Shown: piece after piece, positions 8,547-15,743 of the stretch | Layout of the letters: each line of letters begins with the position of its first letter | Position numbering within the stretch: position 1 is the stretch's first letter | Assembly (NCBI GenBank): GCA_039818825.1 | Contig: JBCBTD010000078.1 | Location: 1-17,531 of the forward strand | Direction: 5' to 3' | Origin: JBCBTD01 sp039818825 | Lineage (GTDB): Bacteria > Pseudomonadota > Alphaproteobacteria > Geminicoccales > Geminicoccaceae | Length of the DNA stretch: 17,531 nt | Notes under the pieces: model-generated | The model's input: the letters and a program-made list of their open reading frames with translations, nothing else | Told to the model about the DNA's origin: nothing | Database searches by the model: none | Program-made: the position numbers and the translations under genes

Positions 8547-8842
8547 GCGTCGGTTCCTGAGAGTGTGGTTCGCCCGCGGCCGCGACACGGCGCGCGGCAG
8601 TCCTGGATGATGTCAGCGATCGGACCAGCCGGCCGCAGAAGACGGCCTCGTTCTGCCCCACGCGCCGGTGGCGCCAGGTCGTCAGTCATGCAAGCCCCCC
8701 CTCGTCCGACGCCGCCCGGGCTCTTCGGCCCTGTGCGAGGTCGATCACGACCACTGGCCGTCAGTTGGTGAATTAGTCGGCTCGCCGCACCGAGACCCCC
8801 GACACCTAAGTGCCGTCGATGGACCGGACGCGCGCGCGGCGC
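8547..8842 (-). promoter_or_regulatory. aceE upstream region (dld-aceE gap)
   Basis: This 296-bp gap lies between dld and aceE, both on the minus strand. I see no gene in it. It is long enough for a separate aceE promoter, but I found no convincing -35/-10 pair. It holds an inverted repeat GGTCG-N4-CGACC at 8739-8752, a TTGGTGAATTAGTC element at 8765-8778 that loosely resembles the repeat upstream of dctP, a 10-bp palindrome CGCGGCCGCG at 8575-8584, and two overlapping hairpins at 8631-8656. In DNA this GC-rich some of these will be chance. Confidence 0.4.
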
Positions 8843-10543
8843 TCAGACATCGACGGCGTCGGGCGCCATCGCCTTCTGTTTCGACGTCTTGCCGATACCC
8901 GGGTTGAAGCTGTTGGTCGGGTCCAGCCGCTCGTAAAACTCACGTAACGCCGGCTTCGCTTCGTACAAGTGCCCGACGTTGTGTTCTGCCGGATACTCGG
9001 CGCCGCGCTGATCCAGCAACGTCAGCATCTGCGCCTTGAGCGCTCGGACATCGACACCCTTGCGCACGATGTAGTCCTGGTGGAAGACGTGACAGAGGAA
9101 GTGGCCATAGTAGAGCTTGGCTACGAGTTGTCGTTCGATCTCGGGCGGCAGCGTCTCCAGCCACTCGGAGTCGTTGCGCCGCAGCGCGATGTCGAGCGCC
9201 AGAATGTCCTCGACGTCGTTCCGATGCACCGCCTGATAGCGAACCGCCGCACCGGCGGCCGCGAACCGATGCAGCAGTGCCCGCTTCGCTTCCTTCGCAT
9301 CGCAACGGAACCAGCCATCTGTCCCGACCACCTCGTCGAGCAGGGCCCCGGTCGCTACCGCCTGTGAGCCGCCGATCTTGAGGATCAGGTGATGCTCGTA
9401 GCGGTCGCGAAACGCCAGCATCTGCTTGGGCAACGCCTCCGGCACCAAGCCGACCAGCAGCTGCAAGGTCCGATCGACGAGGTTCTTCGGCAGGAACCGC
9501 AGCTTGTTCAATCGGGCGTCGAGATGACCCTTGACGCTGAAGAAGAACGGTAGTCGATCGGTGCCGAACCAGTCGATCATCAACAGCGTATCTTTGCCGT
9601 AGACGCGCGCGATGTCGAAGATCTCGCGGTGCAGATATTCGGCGCTGATCGGCAGCTCGTCGAATTCGGCAAGGATGCGGCGACGCAGCGTCGTCAACGC
9701 CGCCGGATCGTCGGTGCCGACGTAGTAGACGACGGCGTCGGTCTCGGCGGGGAACGTGTCGAGGCGGACCGCGAACACTGCCAGCTTGCCGGCGCAGCCG
9801 GCGGCTTCGTGGAGACAGCGCGGGTCGGCGTTGTAGCGCGCAGGCGTCGCCGCATCGATCTCACGGACCCGACTGGCGTAGCCGTCATCCGAGGCCCGTC
9901 GTTCGCCGTAGTCGACATCGGCCTCGGTGAACTCGCCGCGGTCCAGCCGGCCGAGGATCTCTTCGGGCGTGTCGCCGAGGCTGATGCCGAGGTGATTGAC
10001 CAGCTCCAGCCGGCCGTCGCCGTGCAACTGCGCGTAGAGCGACAACTCGGTGTAGGCCGGACCGCGTTGAACGAGCGCCCCGCCCGAGTTGTTGCACACG
10101 CCACCGACCACCGACGCGCCGATGCACGACGAGCCGATGACCGAGTGCGGTTGTCTGCCGTAGGGATGCAGCAGCTTCTCCAGCTTGTAGAGCGTCCCAC
10201 CGGCGTGACTGACGATCTGCCGGCCCTCGTCGAGCACGTGCAGCCCGTCGAGTTTCAACGTGTTGATCACCACCACGTCGCGGTCGTAGGCACCATTCGG
10301 TGTCGACCCCTCGGTGAGGCCGGTGTTCGCCGCCTGCATGATGATGATCTTGTTGGCGGCGACGCAAGCCTCCAGCACCCGCCACAGCTGCACTAGGCTC
10401 GCCGGTAGAACGACGGCCTCGGCCTCGCCCTCACCGGAGCGGAAACCCTTGCGGAACCGCTCGGAGGATCGCGCATCCGTCAGCACGTTGCGGCGCCCGA
10501 CGATCGCCCGCAGCCGCGCGCTGAAGCCGTTGTCCTTCTTCAC
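8843..10543 (-). CDS. dld: Quinone-dependent D-lactate dehydrogenase
   Basis: This is an FAD-dependent respiratory D-lactate dehydrogenase of the E. coli Dld type. It oxidises D-lactate to pyruvate at the inner face of the cytoplasmic membrane and passes electrons to quinone. The protein is 566 aa (E. coli about 571). The FAD-binding domain spans roughly residues 40-210, with ANTGLTEGSTPNG at 72-84 and SSCIGASVVGGVCNNSGGAL at 138-157. The middle region includes the membrane-binding Lact-deh-memb segment that distinguishes Dld from other FAD lactate dehydrogenases. The C-terminus carries the signature EHNVGHLYEA and DPTNSFNPGIGKTSKQK. The start codon is GTG at 10543, with AGGAG six bases upstream. 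It follows dctQM by 42 bp, so dctP-dctQM-dld is probably one transcript, and its product pyruvate is the substrate of the PDH genes downstream. The family assignment is firm. Physiological use of D-lactate is inferred. Confidence 0.95.
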   Translation of the reverse strand: MKKDNGFSARLRAIVGRRNVLTDARSSERFRKGFRSGEGEAEAVVLPASLVQLWRVLEACVAANKIIIMQAANTGLTEGSTPNGAYDRDVVVINTLKLDGLHVLDEGRQIVSHAGGTLYKLEKLLHPYGRQPHSVIGSSCIGASVVGGVCNNSGGALVQRGPAYTELSLYAQLHGDGRLELVNHLGISLGDTPEEILGRLDRGEFTEADVDYGERRASDDGYASRVREIDAATPARYNADPRCLHEAAGCAGKLAVFAVRLDTFPAETDAVVYYVGTDDPAALTTLRRRILAEFDELPISAEYLHREIFDIARVYGKDTLLMIDWFGTDRLPFFFSVKGHLDARLNKLRFLPKNLVDRTLQLLVGLVPEALPKQMLAFRDRYEHHLILKIGGSQAVATGALLDEVVGTDGWFRCDAKEAKRALLHRFAAAGAAVRYQAVHRNDVEDILALDIALRRNDSEWLETLPPEIERQLVAKLYYGHFLCHVFHQDYIVRKGVDVRALKAQMLTLLDQRGAEYPAEHNVGHLYEAKPALREFYERLDPTNSFNPGIGKTSKQKAMAPDAVDV

Positions 10544-10549
10544 GTCTCT

Positions 10550-10554
10550 CTCCT
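10550..10554 (-). promoter_or_regulatory. Ribosome binding site deciding the dld GTG start
   Basis: On the minus strand AGGAG lies six bases before the GTG at 10543-10541. This supports GTG as the true start of dld; there is no ATG at a comparable position. Confidence 0.75.
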
Positions 10555-10585
10555 GGACTGCGGGTTGCTGACGCGTCGGTCGCCA

Positions 10586-12652
10586 TCAGTACGCGACCGA
10601 CGGCAGCCACGTGGCGAGCGATGGGAAGCTGAACACCAATGCCAGACCAGCCAGCTGCAGCAACACGAATGGAATGATCCCGAGATAGATGTGCGTGAGC
10701 TTGATTTCGGGCGGGCAAACACCTTTCAAGTAGAAAAGGGCAAAACCGACCGGAGGCGTCAGGAACGACGTCTGCAGCGTGACGGCGACGAGGATGACGA
10801 ACCAGATCAAGGTGGGCTCGTCGAGGACGCCGAAGCCGGGAACCGGCAAACCGAGGGCTTCGACGATCGGTCGCATCAGCGGCAGCACGATCAGCGTGAT
10901 CTCGATCCAGTCGAGCACGAAGCCAAGCAGGAAGACCACGAACAAAATGAACAGAACGGTCCCCTCGGGACCGAATCCGGTCGAGTTGATCATGTCCTCG
11001 ATCAACGCGTCGCCGCCCAACTCGCGCAGCACGTACGAGAACACGGTAGCACCGATGAAGATCGCGAAGATGTAGGCGGTGGTGTTGAACGTGGCGACGC
11101 AAACGTTGGCGATCTTGCGCAGATTGAGTTTGCCGTAGGCCAGCGCCAGCAGCGTTGCACCGAGAGCGCCGACGCCGGACGCCTCGGTCGGCGTGGTGAT
11201 ACCGGCGAAGATCGAGCCGAGTACCGCAAGGATGAGAAACACCGGCGGCAGCACGGCGATCATCAGGTCCTTGATGGCCGCCCAGTCCGGCGCGCGAGCA
11301 TCCGCCGGCAGCGGCGCCGAGCTGGGGCTGACGAGCCCGATGAAGAGTATCAGCACGAGATAGAGACCGCCGATGATCAGGCCGGGCAACAGCGCCGCCA
11401 TGAAGAGATCACCGACCGAGAGGGCCATCTGGTCGGCCATGATGACGAGCATGATCGAGGGTGGGATCAGAATGCCGAGCGTACCCGACGCGGCGATGGT
11501 CCCGGTTGCCAGTGGCTTGGCGTAGCCCTGCTGCATCATCGCCGGCAGCGACAGGAGGCCCAAGAGCACCACCGAGGCACCGATGATGCCGGTCGAGGCG
11601 GCGAGGATGATGCCGATGGCGGTGACGGTCAGCGCCAAGCCGCCGCGGACGTTGCCGAACAGCTTCTGCATCGAGATCATCAGCCGTTCGGCGACCCCGG
11701 ACTCGTCGAGCATCAGGCCCATGAAGATGAACATCGGCAGCGCCACGAGCACAGCGTTCGACATCGTCGCATAGATGCGGTTCACCACCGCACCCAACGT
11801 CAGATAGTCGAGCCCGGTCAGGGTTTCTTCGAGACCGGTCCAGTTCATCATTCCATTGTCGAAGACGTAGGCGACACCGCAGTACATGACGCCGACACCG
11901 GCCAGCACCCAGGCCACGGGAAAGCCCGTGAACAAGAGGCCGATGAAGGTCAGGAACATGGCGATGACGAGCTTTTCCTCGGTCGTCTCGACCAGCCCGC
12001 CCAACAGATAGGCGACGAAGGCGAAACCGAGCAGCAGTACGAGGACGACGCCGAGGCCGCGACCCTTCTGCGGGCTCTTCATCGTGCGTAGCGCATGCAG
12101 GTCGTGGATCAGACGTGCGGCGGCGGCGACCGCCAGAAGCACGAAGCTGATCGGGATCACCGCCTTGAATGCCCAACGCGCCGGCAAGCCGGTCGGGCTG
12201 TCCGAGCGCTCGTTGACGCGCCAGGATTCCCAGAAGTAGTCGGCACCCTGATCGATCATCAGGTAGAGCAGTGGCGCCACCAAGAACACCATACCGACGA
12301 CCTCGATCAGCCGCTTCGAGCGGTTGTTCAAGCTGCCGTGGACGATGTCGACGCGGACGTGGCTGTCCTTGACCATGGCATAGCTCAGGCCAACCATCGT
12401 GGTCAGGCCATAGAAATGCCACTGAACCTCGTCGAGTTTCGGATAGTTGACATCGAAGAAATAGCGCAGCGACACTTGAGCGATGATTGCGGCGATGAGC
12501 AGTACGTTCGCCCACATGACGACCAGACCGACCGAGATGACGAAGCGGTCGAGACCTTGGGCGATCGGTTGGCGATCGCGGTCCTCGTGCTCCAAGACGT
12601 GCTCGTAGGCTTCGATCGGATCGGCACGCTGCGTGTCGCCGGCATTCGACAT
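10586..12652 (-). CDS. dctQM: TRAP transporter, fused small (DctQ) and large (DctM) permease
   Basis: This is the membrane component of a TRAP transporter, which couples uptake of organic acids from a periplasmic binding protein to a sodium gradient. The 688-aa protein is a fusion. Residues about 30-190 are the four-helix DctQ part, with LRYFFDVNYPKLDEVQWHFY near 62-81, typical of DctQ. Residues about 200-688 are the DctM part, with FTGFPVAWVLAGVGVMY at 241-257, LAASTGIIGASVVLLG, and the repeat motif AASGTLGILIPPSIMLVI. Each half has its usual length. The ATG at 12652 is chosen because GGGAGGGA lies eight bases upstream. A GTG 14 codons earlier is open but lacks such a site. It follows dctP by 112 bp with a stem-loop between, and precedes dld by 42 bp. 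Fused QM permeases are known in several TRAP subfamilies. Confidence 0.95.
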   Translation of the reverse strand: MSNAGDTQRADPIEAYEHVLEHEDRDRQPIAQGLDRFVISVGLVVMWANVLLIAAIIAQVSLRYFFDVNYPKLDEVQWHFYGLTTMVGLSYAMVKDSHVRVDIVHGSLNNRSKRLIEVVGMVFLVAPLLYLMIDQGADYFWESWRVNERSDSPTGLPARWAFKAVIPISFVLLAVAAAARLIHDLHALRTMKSPQKGRGLGVVLVLLLGFAFVAYLLGGLVETTEEKLVIAMFLTFIGLLFTGFPVAWVLAGVGVMYCGVAYVFDNGMMNWTGLEETLTGLDYLTLGAVVNRIYATMSNAVLVALPMFIFMGLMLDESGVAERLMISMQKLFGNVRGGLALTVTAIGIILAASTGIIGASVVLLGLLSLPAMMQQGYAKPLATGTIAASGTLGILIPPSIMLVIMADQMALSVGDLFMAALLPGLIIGGLYLVLILFIGLVSPSSAPLPADARAPDWAAIKDLMIAVLPPVFLILAVLGSIFAGITTPTEASGVGALGATLLALAYGKLNLRKIANVCVATFNTTAYIFAIFIGATVFSYVLRELGGDALIEDMINSTGFGPEGTVLFILFVVFLLGFVLDWIEITLIVLPLMRPIVEALGLPVPGFGVLDEPTLIWFVILVAVTLQTSFLTPPVGFALFYLKGVCPPEIKLTHIYLGIIPFVLLQLAGLALVFSFPSLATWLPSVAY

Positions 12653-12660
12653 GGCCGAAC

Positions 12661-12668
12661 TCCCTCCC
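12661..12668 (-). promoter_or_regulatory. Ribosome binding site of dctQM
   Basis: GGGAGGGA on the minus strand lies eight bases before the ATG at 12652 and selects it over the in-frame GTG at 12694. Confidence 0.7.
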
Positions 12669-12724
12669 GTCGTGGCGCCGTTGGGTCGGGCCACTGATTG
12701 GCGCGTTGGTCAGTCAGCGTGATC

Positions 12725-12756
12725 GGCCCGGCGAATGCCGCAGCACCCGCCGGGCC
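12725..12756 (-). promoter_or_regulatory. Stem-loop between dctP and dctQM
   Basis: A perfect 9-bp inverted repeat, GGCCCGGCG (12725-12733) and CGCCGGGCC (12748-12756) with a 14-nt loop, begins eight bases after the dctP stop. No T-run follows on the minus strand, so it does not look like a full terminator. Such structures after binding-protein genes can protect the upstream mRNA end or partly reduce read-through, giving more binding protein than permease. That role is inferred here. Confidence 0.6.
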
Positions 12757-12764
12757 AGCACGTC

Positions 12765-13820
12765 TCAGCCGCGCGGCAGGAACGCGTTGGTCTTCCACAA
12801 GTCGTAGTCGTCGCGGAAGTTGTTCATGTCGTCGAGAACGGTCTTGAAGAACGGATCGTTGGCCGCTTCTTCGGCCGCGACCTCGTCCCACGTGGCTTGG
12901 TAGAGTGCCAACATCTCGTCCGACCACTGCATCATCTGGACGCCGTGCTTTTCGATGTTCTCTTTCAGCGCCGCGGCCTGGATGGCTTCGCCTTCGGCAA
13001 AGCTGTCGGCCATGGAGGCCTTGCAAGCCGTTTCGAGAATGGCCTGGTGCTGCTCGGTCATTCCGTCCCAAACTTCCTGGTTGACCAGGAGCTCGAAGAC
13101 CGTGGCCTGCTGGTGCCAACCAGGGAAGTAATTGAACTTCACCAGCTTGTGGAAGCCAAGCCGCGAGTCGATCGCCGGCATCGAGAACTCGGTGGCGTCG
13201 ATCGCCCCCTTCTCCAAGGCAGGGAAGATCTCGCCGCCCGGCAACAACGACGTCGCCACACCGAGCTTCTGCATGACCTTTCCGCCAAGGCCGAAGAAGC
13301 GCATCTTCAGACCCTCGAGGTCTTCGGGGCCAGTGATCTCGGTCGCGAACCAGCCGGACGTTTCCGGCGCAATGATCGCGCAGGGAATGACGTGAACGCT
13401 GAATCCGGCCTGATCGTACATCTGCTGGTACAGATCGAGCCCATTACCATAGTACAACCACGCCATGTACTCGCCGGCTTCCGGACCGAACGGCACGGCC
13501 GAAAACAGCGGCGAAGCTGGGATCTTCCCCGCCCAATAACCGGCGGTCGTGTAGCCCGAGTTGATCTTGCCGGTCGAAACCGCATCGAGGATCTCGAACG
13601 GCGGCACCAACTTGTTCGGCTCGTAGACCCGCATCCTCAACGTGCCACCCGACATCCGATCGAGCGCTTCCGCAACGCGCGGAATCGGCGTGCCGAGGCT
13701 GGGCAATGCGGTCGAGAACGCGATGGGCGTCTTCAACAGGAGTTTGTCGGCCGCCTCGACCGGCAAGGCCGTCGACGCCAAGGCTGCTGCAGCAAGTCCG
13801 ACGAGCGCTAGCTTGTTCAT
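12765..13820 (-). CDS. dctP: TRAP transporter substrate-binding protein, DctP family
   Basis: This is the periplasmic solute receptor of the TRAP transporter encoded next to it. The protein is 351 aa. Residues 1-23 (MNKLALVGLAAAALASTALP then VEA) form a Sec signal peptide with a clear A-x-A-type cleavage site. The mature part carries DctP features, including LEGLKMRFFGLGGKVMQKLG at 169-188, with R174 as the candidate for the conserved carboxylate-binding arginine, and KGAIDATEFSMPAI at 204-217. The later GFHKLVKFNYFPGWHQ (222-237) resembles the 2-oxo/2-hydroxy-acid binders of the TakP and lactate-binding group, which suggests lactate or pyruvate as ligand. This is inference, strengthened by dld and PDH downstream. 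A very strong site, GAGGAGGAG (13827-13835), seven bases before the ATG, fits high expression. It heads the minus-strand operon and is divergent from the GntR gene. Confidence 0.94.
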   Translation of the reverse strand: MNKLALVGLAAAALASTALPVEAADKLLLKTPIAFSTALPSLGTPIPRVAEALDRMSGGTLRMRVYEPNKLVPPFEILDAVSTGKINSGYTTAGYWAGKIPASPLFSAVPFGPEAGEYMAWLYYGNGLDLYQQMYDQAGFSVHVIPCAIIAPETSGWFATEITGPEDLEGLKMRFFGLGGKVMQKLGVATSLLPGGEIFPALEKGAIDATEFSMPAIDSRLGFHKLVKFNYFPGWHQQATVFELLVNQEVWDGMTEQHQAILETACKASMADSFAEGEAIQAAALKENIEKHGVQMMQWSDEMLALYQATWDEVAAEEAANDPFFKTVLDDMNNFRDDYDLWKTNAFLPRG

Positions 13821-13913
13821 GGTGGACTCCTCCTCGTGATCATTCGTTTTGGGTCACCGGACCGCAGCGCATTTTGGAGTTCGGCCCCTGAATCGCCGAG
13901 CGCCCGGCCATAA

Positions 13914-13938
13914 GGTCAACTAACTTTACCATTCACTC
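13914..13938. repeat. Putative operator, direct repeat copy 1
   Basis: This copy reads GGTCAACTAACTTTACC followed by ATTCACTC. It matches the copy at 14055-14079 at 17 of 25 positions, including 13 of 15 in the core AACTTKACCWTTCAC. It is also an imperfect palindrome (GGTCAA-N5-TTTACC). It ends 94 bp from the dctP start codon, in the expected promoter area. Confidence 0.5.
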
Positions 13939-14054
13939 AAGACAACCGCTAACTGCCCGGCCTTGACCGAAGGTCGCAAGTTGTGACTTTTTTGTGTATC
14001 TCATCAACCACAATGAAAAACCGAGCAAACGGCGCTTCGACATCGACTTCTAGA

Positions 14055-14079
14055 GGTTTGAAAACTTGACCTTTCACGC
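14055..14079. repeat. Putative operator, direct repeat copy 2
   Basis: This copy reads GGTTTGAAAACTTGACC followed by TTTCACGC, with the same GGT-N11-ACC spacing as copy 1, which starts 141 bp away. It ends 33 bp before the gntR start codon, a position that would suit autoregulation. Confidence 0.5.
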
Positions 14080-14112
14080 TAGGCTGCGCGCGGATCGACG
14101 AGGGATGGACGC

Positions 14113-14934
14113 ATGCGAGCGCACGAGCGCCTCTTCGAACGGATCGACATCGACACGGTGGCGGAAGCGGTCGTCGCGCAGATCGAGCAGTTGATCATCA
14201 GCGGCGTGCTCAAGAGCGGCCAAAAGCTACCGGCAGAGCGCGAGCTCGCCGAGCTGATGGACGTTTCCAGACCCAAGGTGCGTGATGCGATCCAGGTGCT
14301 CGAGGCGCGCGGCTTGCTGAAGGTCCGCCATGGCGACGGCACGTTCGTCAACGGGCTGACCGGCATGGCGTTGGCGCCGGCCATGGTCGACTTGTTCGCA
14401 CGGCACCCGCGAGCCTTCGGCGATTATCTGGAGTTCCGTCGCGAGGTCGAAGGCTTCGCCGCGTTCCTGGCGGCGCAGCGCGCCACAGCCAGCGATCGGC
14501 AGATCATCGAGCAGACGCTGACCGACATGCAAATCGCCCATGCCGATCCCGACCCGAAGCGCGAGTCTGACCTCGACGTCCGCCTCCACACTGCCATCGT
14601 CGACGCGGCGCACAATGCGATGCTCGGGCAGATGATGGCGTCGATCTACGACCTCATGACTCGTGGCGTCTTCTACAACCGCGACTTCCTCTACGGCCGC
14701 GGCGACGCCCGGGAGCGGCTGCTGGAGCAGCATCTGGCGATCGCCAGCGGTGTACTGGACGGCGATCCAGAGCGCGCGGCGGCGGCGGCCGAGGCACACA
14801 TGGACTTCGTCAGCACCTCGTTCCGTGTCGGCCGTGCCGACGAGGAGCGCGACCGCGTTGCCCGCAAGCGCTTGGTGCTGATGGACCTCGCCCAGGAGCC
14901 GGCTCGCCCGCCCAGACGACCGAGCCCCGCGTGA
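14113..14934 (+). CDS. GntR-family transcriptional regulator, FadR/FCD subfamily (PdhR/LldR-like)
   Basis: This is a DNA-binding repressor or activator that senses a small carboxylate. The protein is 273 aa. Residues about 10-80 are the GntR winged helix-turn-helix, with the canonical KLPAERELAELMDVSRPKVR (38-57), LEARGLLKVRHGDGTFV and a wing glycine pair. Residues about 100-235 are the FCD effector domain. The putative metal ligands D155, H159, H207 and H229 are all present. The segment RREVEGFAAFLAAQRAT closely resembles the corresponding part of E. coli PdhR, and LldR and GlcC are near relatives, so the effector could be pyruvate, lactate or glycolate. GAGGG lies eight bases before the ATG. 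It is divergent from dctP-dctQM-dld, with PDH genes beyond, which makes these the likely targets. The last 30 or so residues are Arg/Pro-rich and outside the domain. The effector is not proven. Confidence 0.92.
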   Translation: MRAHERLFERIDIDTVAEAVVAQIEQLIISGVLKSGQKLPAERELAELMDVSRPKVRDAIQVLEARGLLKVRHGDGTFVNGLTGMALAPAMVDLFARHPRAFGDYLEFRREVEGFAAFLAAQRATASDRQIIEQTLTDMQIAHADPDPKRESDLDVRLHTAIVDAAHNAMLGQMMASIYDLMTRGVFYNRDFLYGRGDARERLLEQHLAIASGVLDGDPERAAAAAEAHMDFVSTSFRVGRADEERDRVARKRLVLMDLAQEPARPPRRPSPA

Positions 14935-14962
14935 AACGCGGCGCGACGACCGGGCCCGATCC

Positions 14963-15733
14963 TCAAAGGCAGGCGCTGATCCCCCCGTCGACGTAGAGGA
15001 CGTGCCCGTTCACGAAGCTCGATGCCGGCGCGCTGAGAAAGACGCAGGCCCCCACCAGCTCCTCGACCTTGCCCCAGCGACCGGCTGGCGTGCGCTTGGC
15101 GAGCCACGCCGAGAACGCCGCGTCGTCGACCAACGCGGCGGTCAGTTCCGTCTCGAAATAGCCGGGCGCGAGCCCGTTCACCTGGAGCCCGTGCGGCCCC
15201 CAGTCCGTGGCCATGCCTTTGGTCAGATTGCCGACCGCACCCTTGGACGCCGTGTAGGGGGCGATGCCCGGTCGCGCCAACGCCGTCTGGACGGAACACA
15301 CGTTGACGATCTTGCCGCCGCCGCGACGGATCATGTGGCGCGCGACCGCCTGCCCGACGTTGAAGACGCTGCTGACGTTGGCCTGCATCAGCGCTTCGAA
15401 CGTCGCTGACGGGAATGCTTCGAGCGGCGTTCGATGCTGCATGCCGGCATTGTTGACCAAGATGTCGATCGCACCGATCGCCAGCTCGAAGCCGTCGACG
15501 GCGGCCCTGGTTGCGTCGTGGTCGGTCACGTCGAACGCCAGCTGGCGAACGCGATGGCCACGCTCGAGGAGCGCCGCCGCCGCCTCGCCCAGCCGCGACT
15601 GGTCACGTCCGTTCAGTACGACCTCGGCGCCGGCCTCCCCCAATCCGCCGGCCAGCGCGTAGCCGATGCCGCGGCTGGAGCCGGTCACCAACGCCCGCCT
15701 GCCGCTCAAATCGAAAAGCCCCTCCAACGCCAT
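14963..15733 (-). CDS. SDR oxidoreductase, gluconate 5-dehydrogenase-like
   Basis: This is a classical short-chain dehydrogenase/reductase of 256 aa, the usual family length. It shows the cofactor motif TGSSRGIG at 17-24, NNAG at 94-97, N119, and the catalytic S147, Y160 and K164 (PYTASKGAV). Segments such as LFDLSGRRALVTGSSRGIG, VVLNGRD, SVQTALARPGIAPYTASKGA and GMATDWGPHGLQVNGLAPGY are characteristic of gluconate 5-dehydrogenase/5-keto-D-gluconate reductase (IdnO/Gno). The exact sugar acid is uncertain because many SDRs with this signature act on other polyols or hexonates. The ATG at 15733 is chosen because the domain starts there; the 58 upstream codons look non-coding. No strong Shine-Dalgarno is seen, and the start codon overlaps a perfect palindrome. 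It converges with gntR with 28 bp between. Confidence 0.87.
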   Translation of the reverse strand: MALEGLFDLSGRRALVTGSSRGIGYALAGGLGEAGAEVVLNGRDQSRLGEAAAALLERGHRVRQLAFDVTDHDATRAAVDGFELAIGAIDILVNNAGMQHRTPLEAFPSATFEALMQANVSSVFNVGQAVARHMIRRGGGKIVNVCSVQTALARPGIAPYTASKGAVGNLTKGMATDWGPHGLQVNGLAPGYFETELTAALVDDAAFSAWLAKRTPAGRWGKVEELVGACVFLSAPASSFVNGHVLYVDGGISACL

Positions 15734-15743
15734 GGTGCACCAT
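15732..15743. promoter_or_regulatory. Perfect palindrome ATGGTGCACCAT at the SDR start
   Basis: This 12-bp perfect palindrome has a TGGT-N2-ACCA core like the operators of UxuR/ExuR-type FCD GntR regulators. Its left end overlaps the SDR start codon. A one-mismatch copy lies at 15886-15897. A bound protein here would block initiation of the SDR gene. Confidence 0.5.

Larger units (their letters stand above)
13821..14112. promoter_or_regulatory. Divergent dctP / gntR control region
   Basis: This 292-bp non-coding region sits between two divergent genes and must hold both promoters. It is clearly more AT-rich than its surroundings, especially 13910-14075. I could not pick reliable -35/-10 boxes. 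It holds the 25-bp direct repeat annotated separately, a third CTTGACC at 13962-13968 inside the palindrome GACCGAAGGTC (13965-13975), GGTC-N4-GACC at 13852-13863, and TTGTG-N12-CACAA at 13992-14013 in the most AT-rich part. The Shine-Dalgarno of dctP lies at its left edge and that of gntR (GAGGG, 14100-14104) at its right edge. Confidence 0.75.

Noticed and set aside
10565..12091. 508-codon open frame on the plus strand
   Set aside because: It is antisense to the DctQM permease. The Glu/Asp/Gln/Arg-rich product is what reverse-complemented membrane-protein codons give.
14935..14962. Terminator between convergent gntR and SDR genes
   Set aside because: The 28-bp gap holds no stem of useful length and no T-run on either strand.
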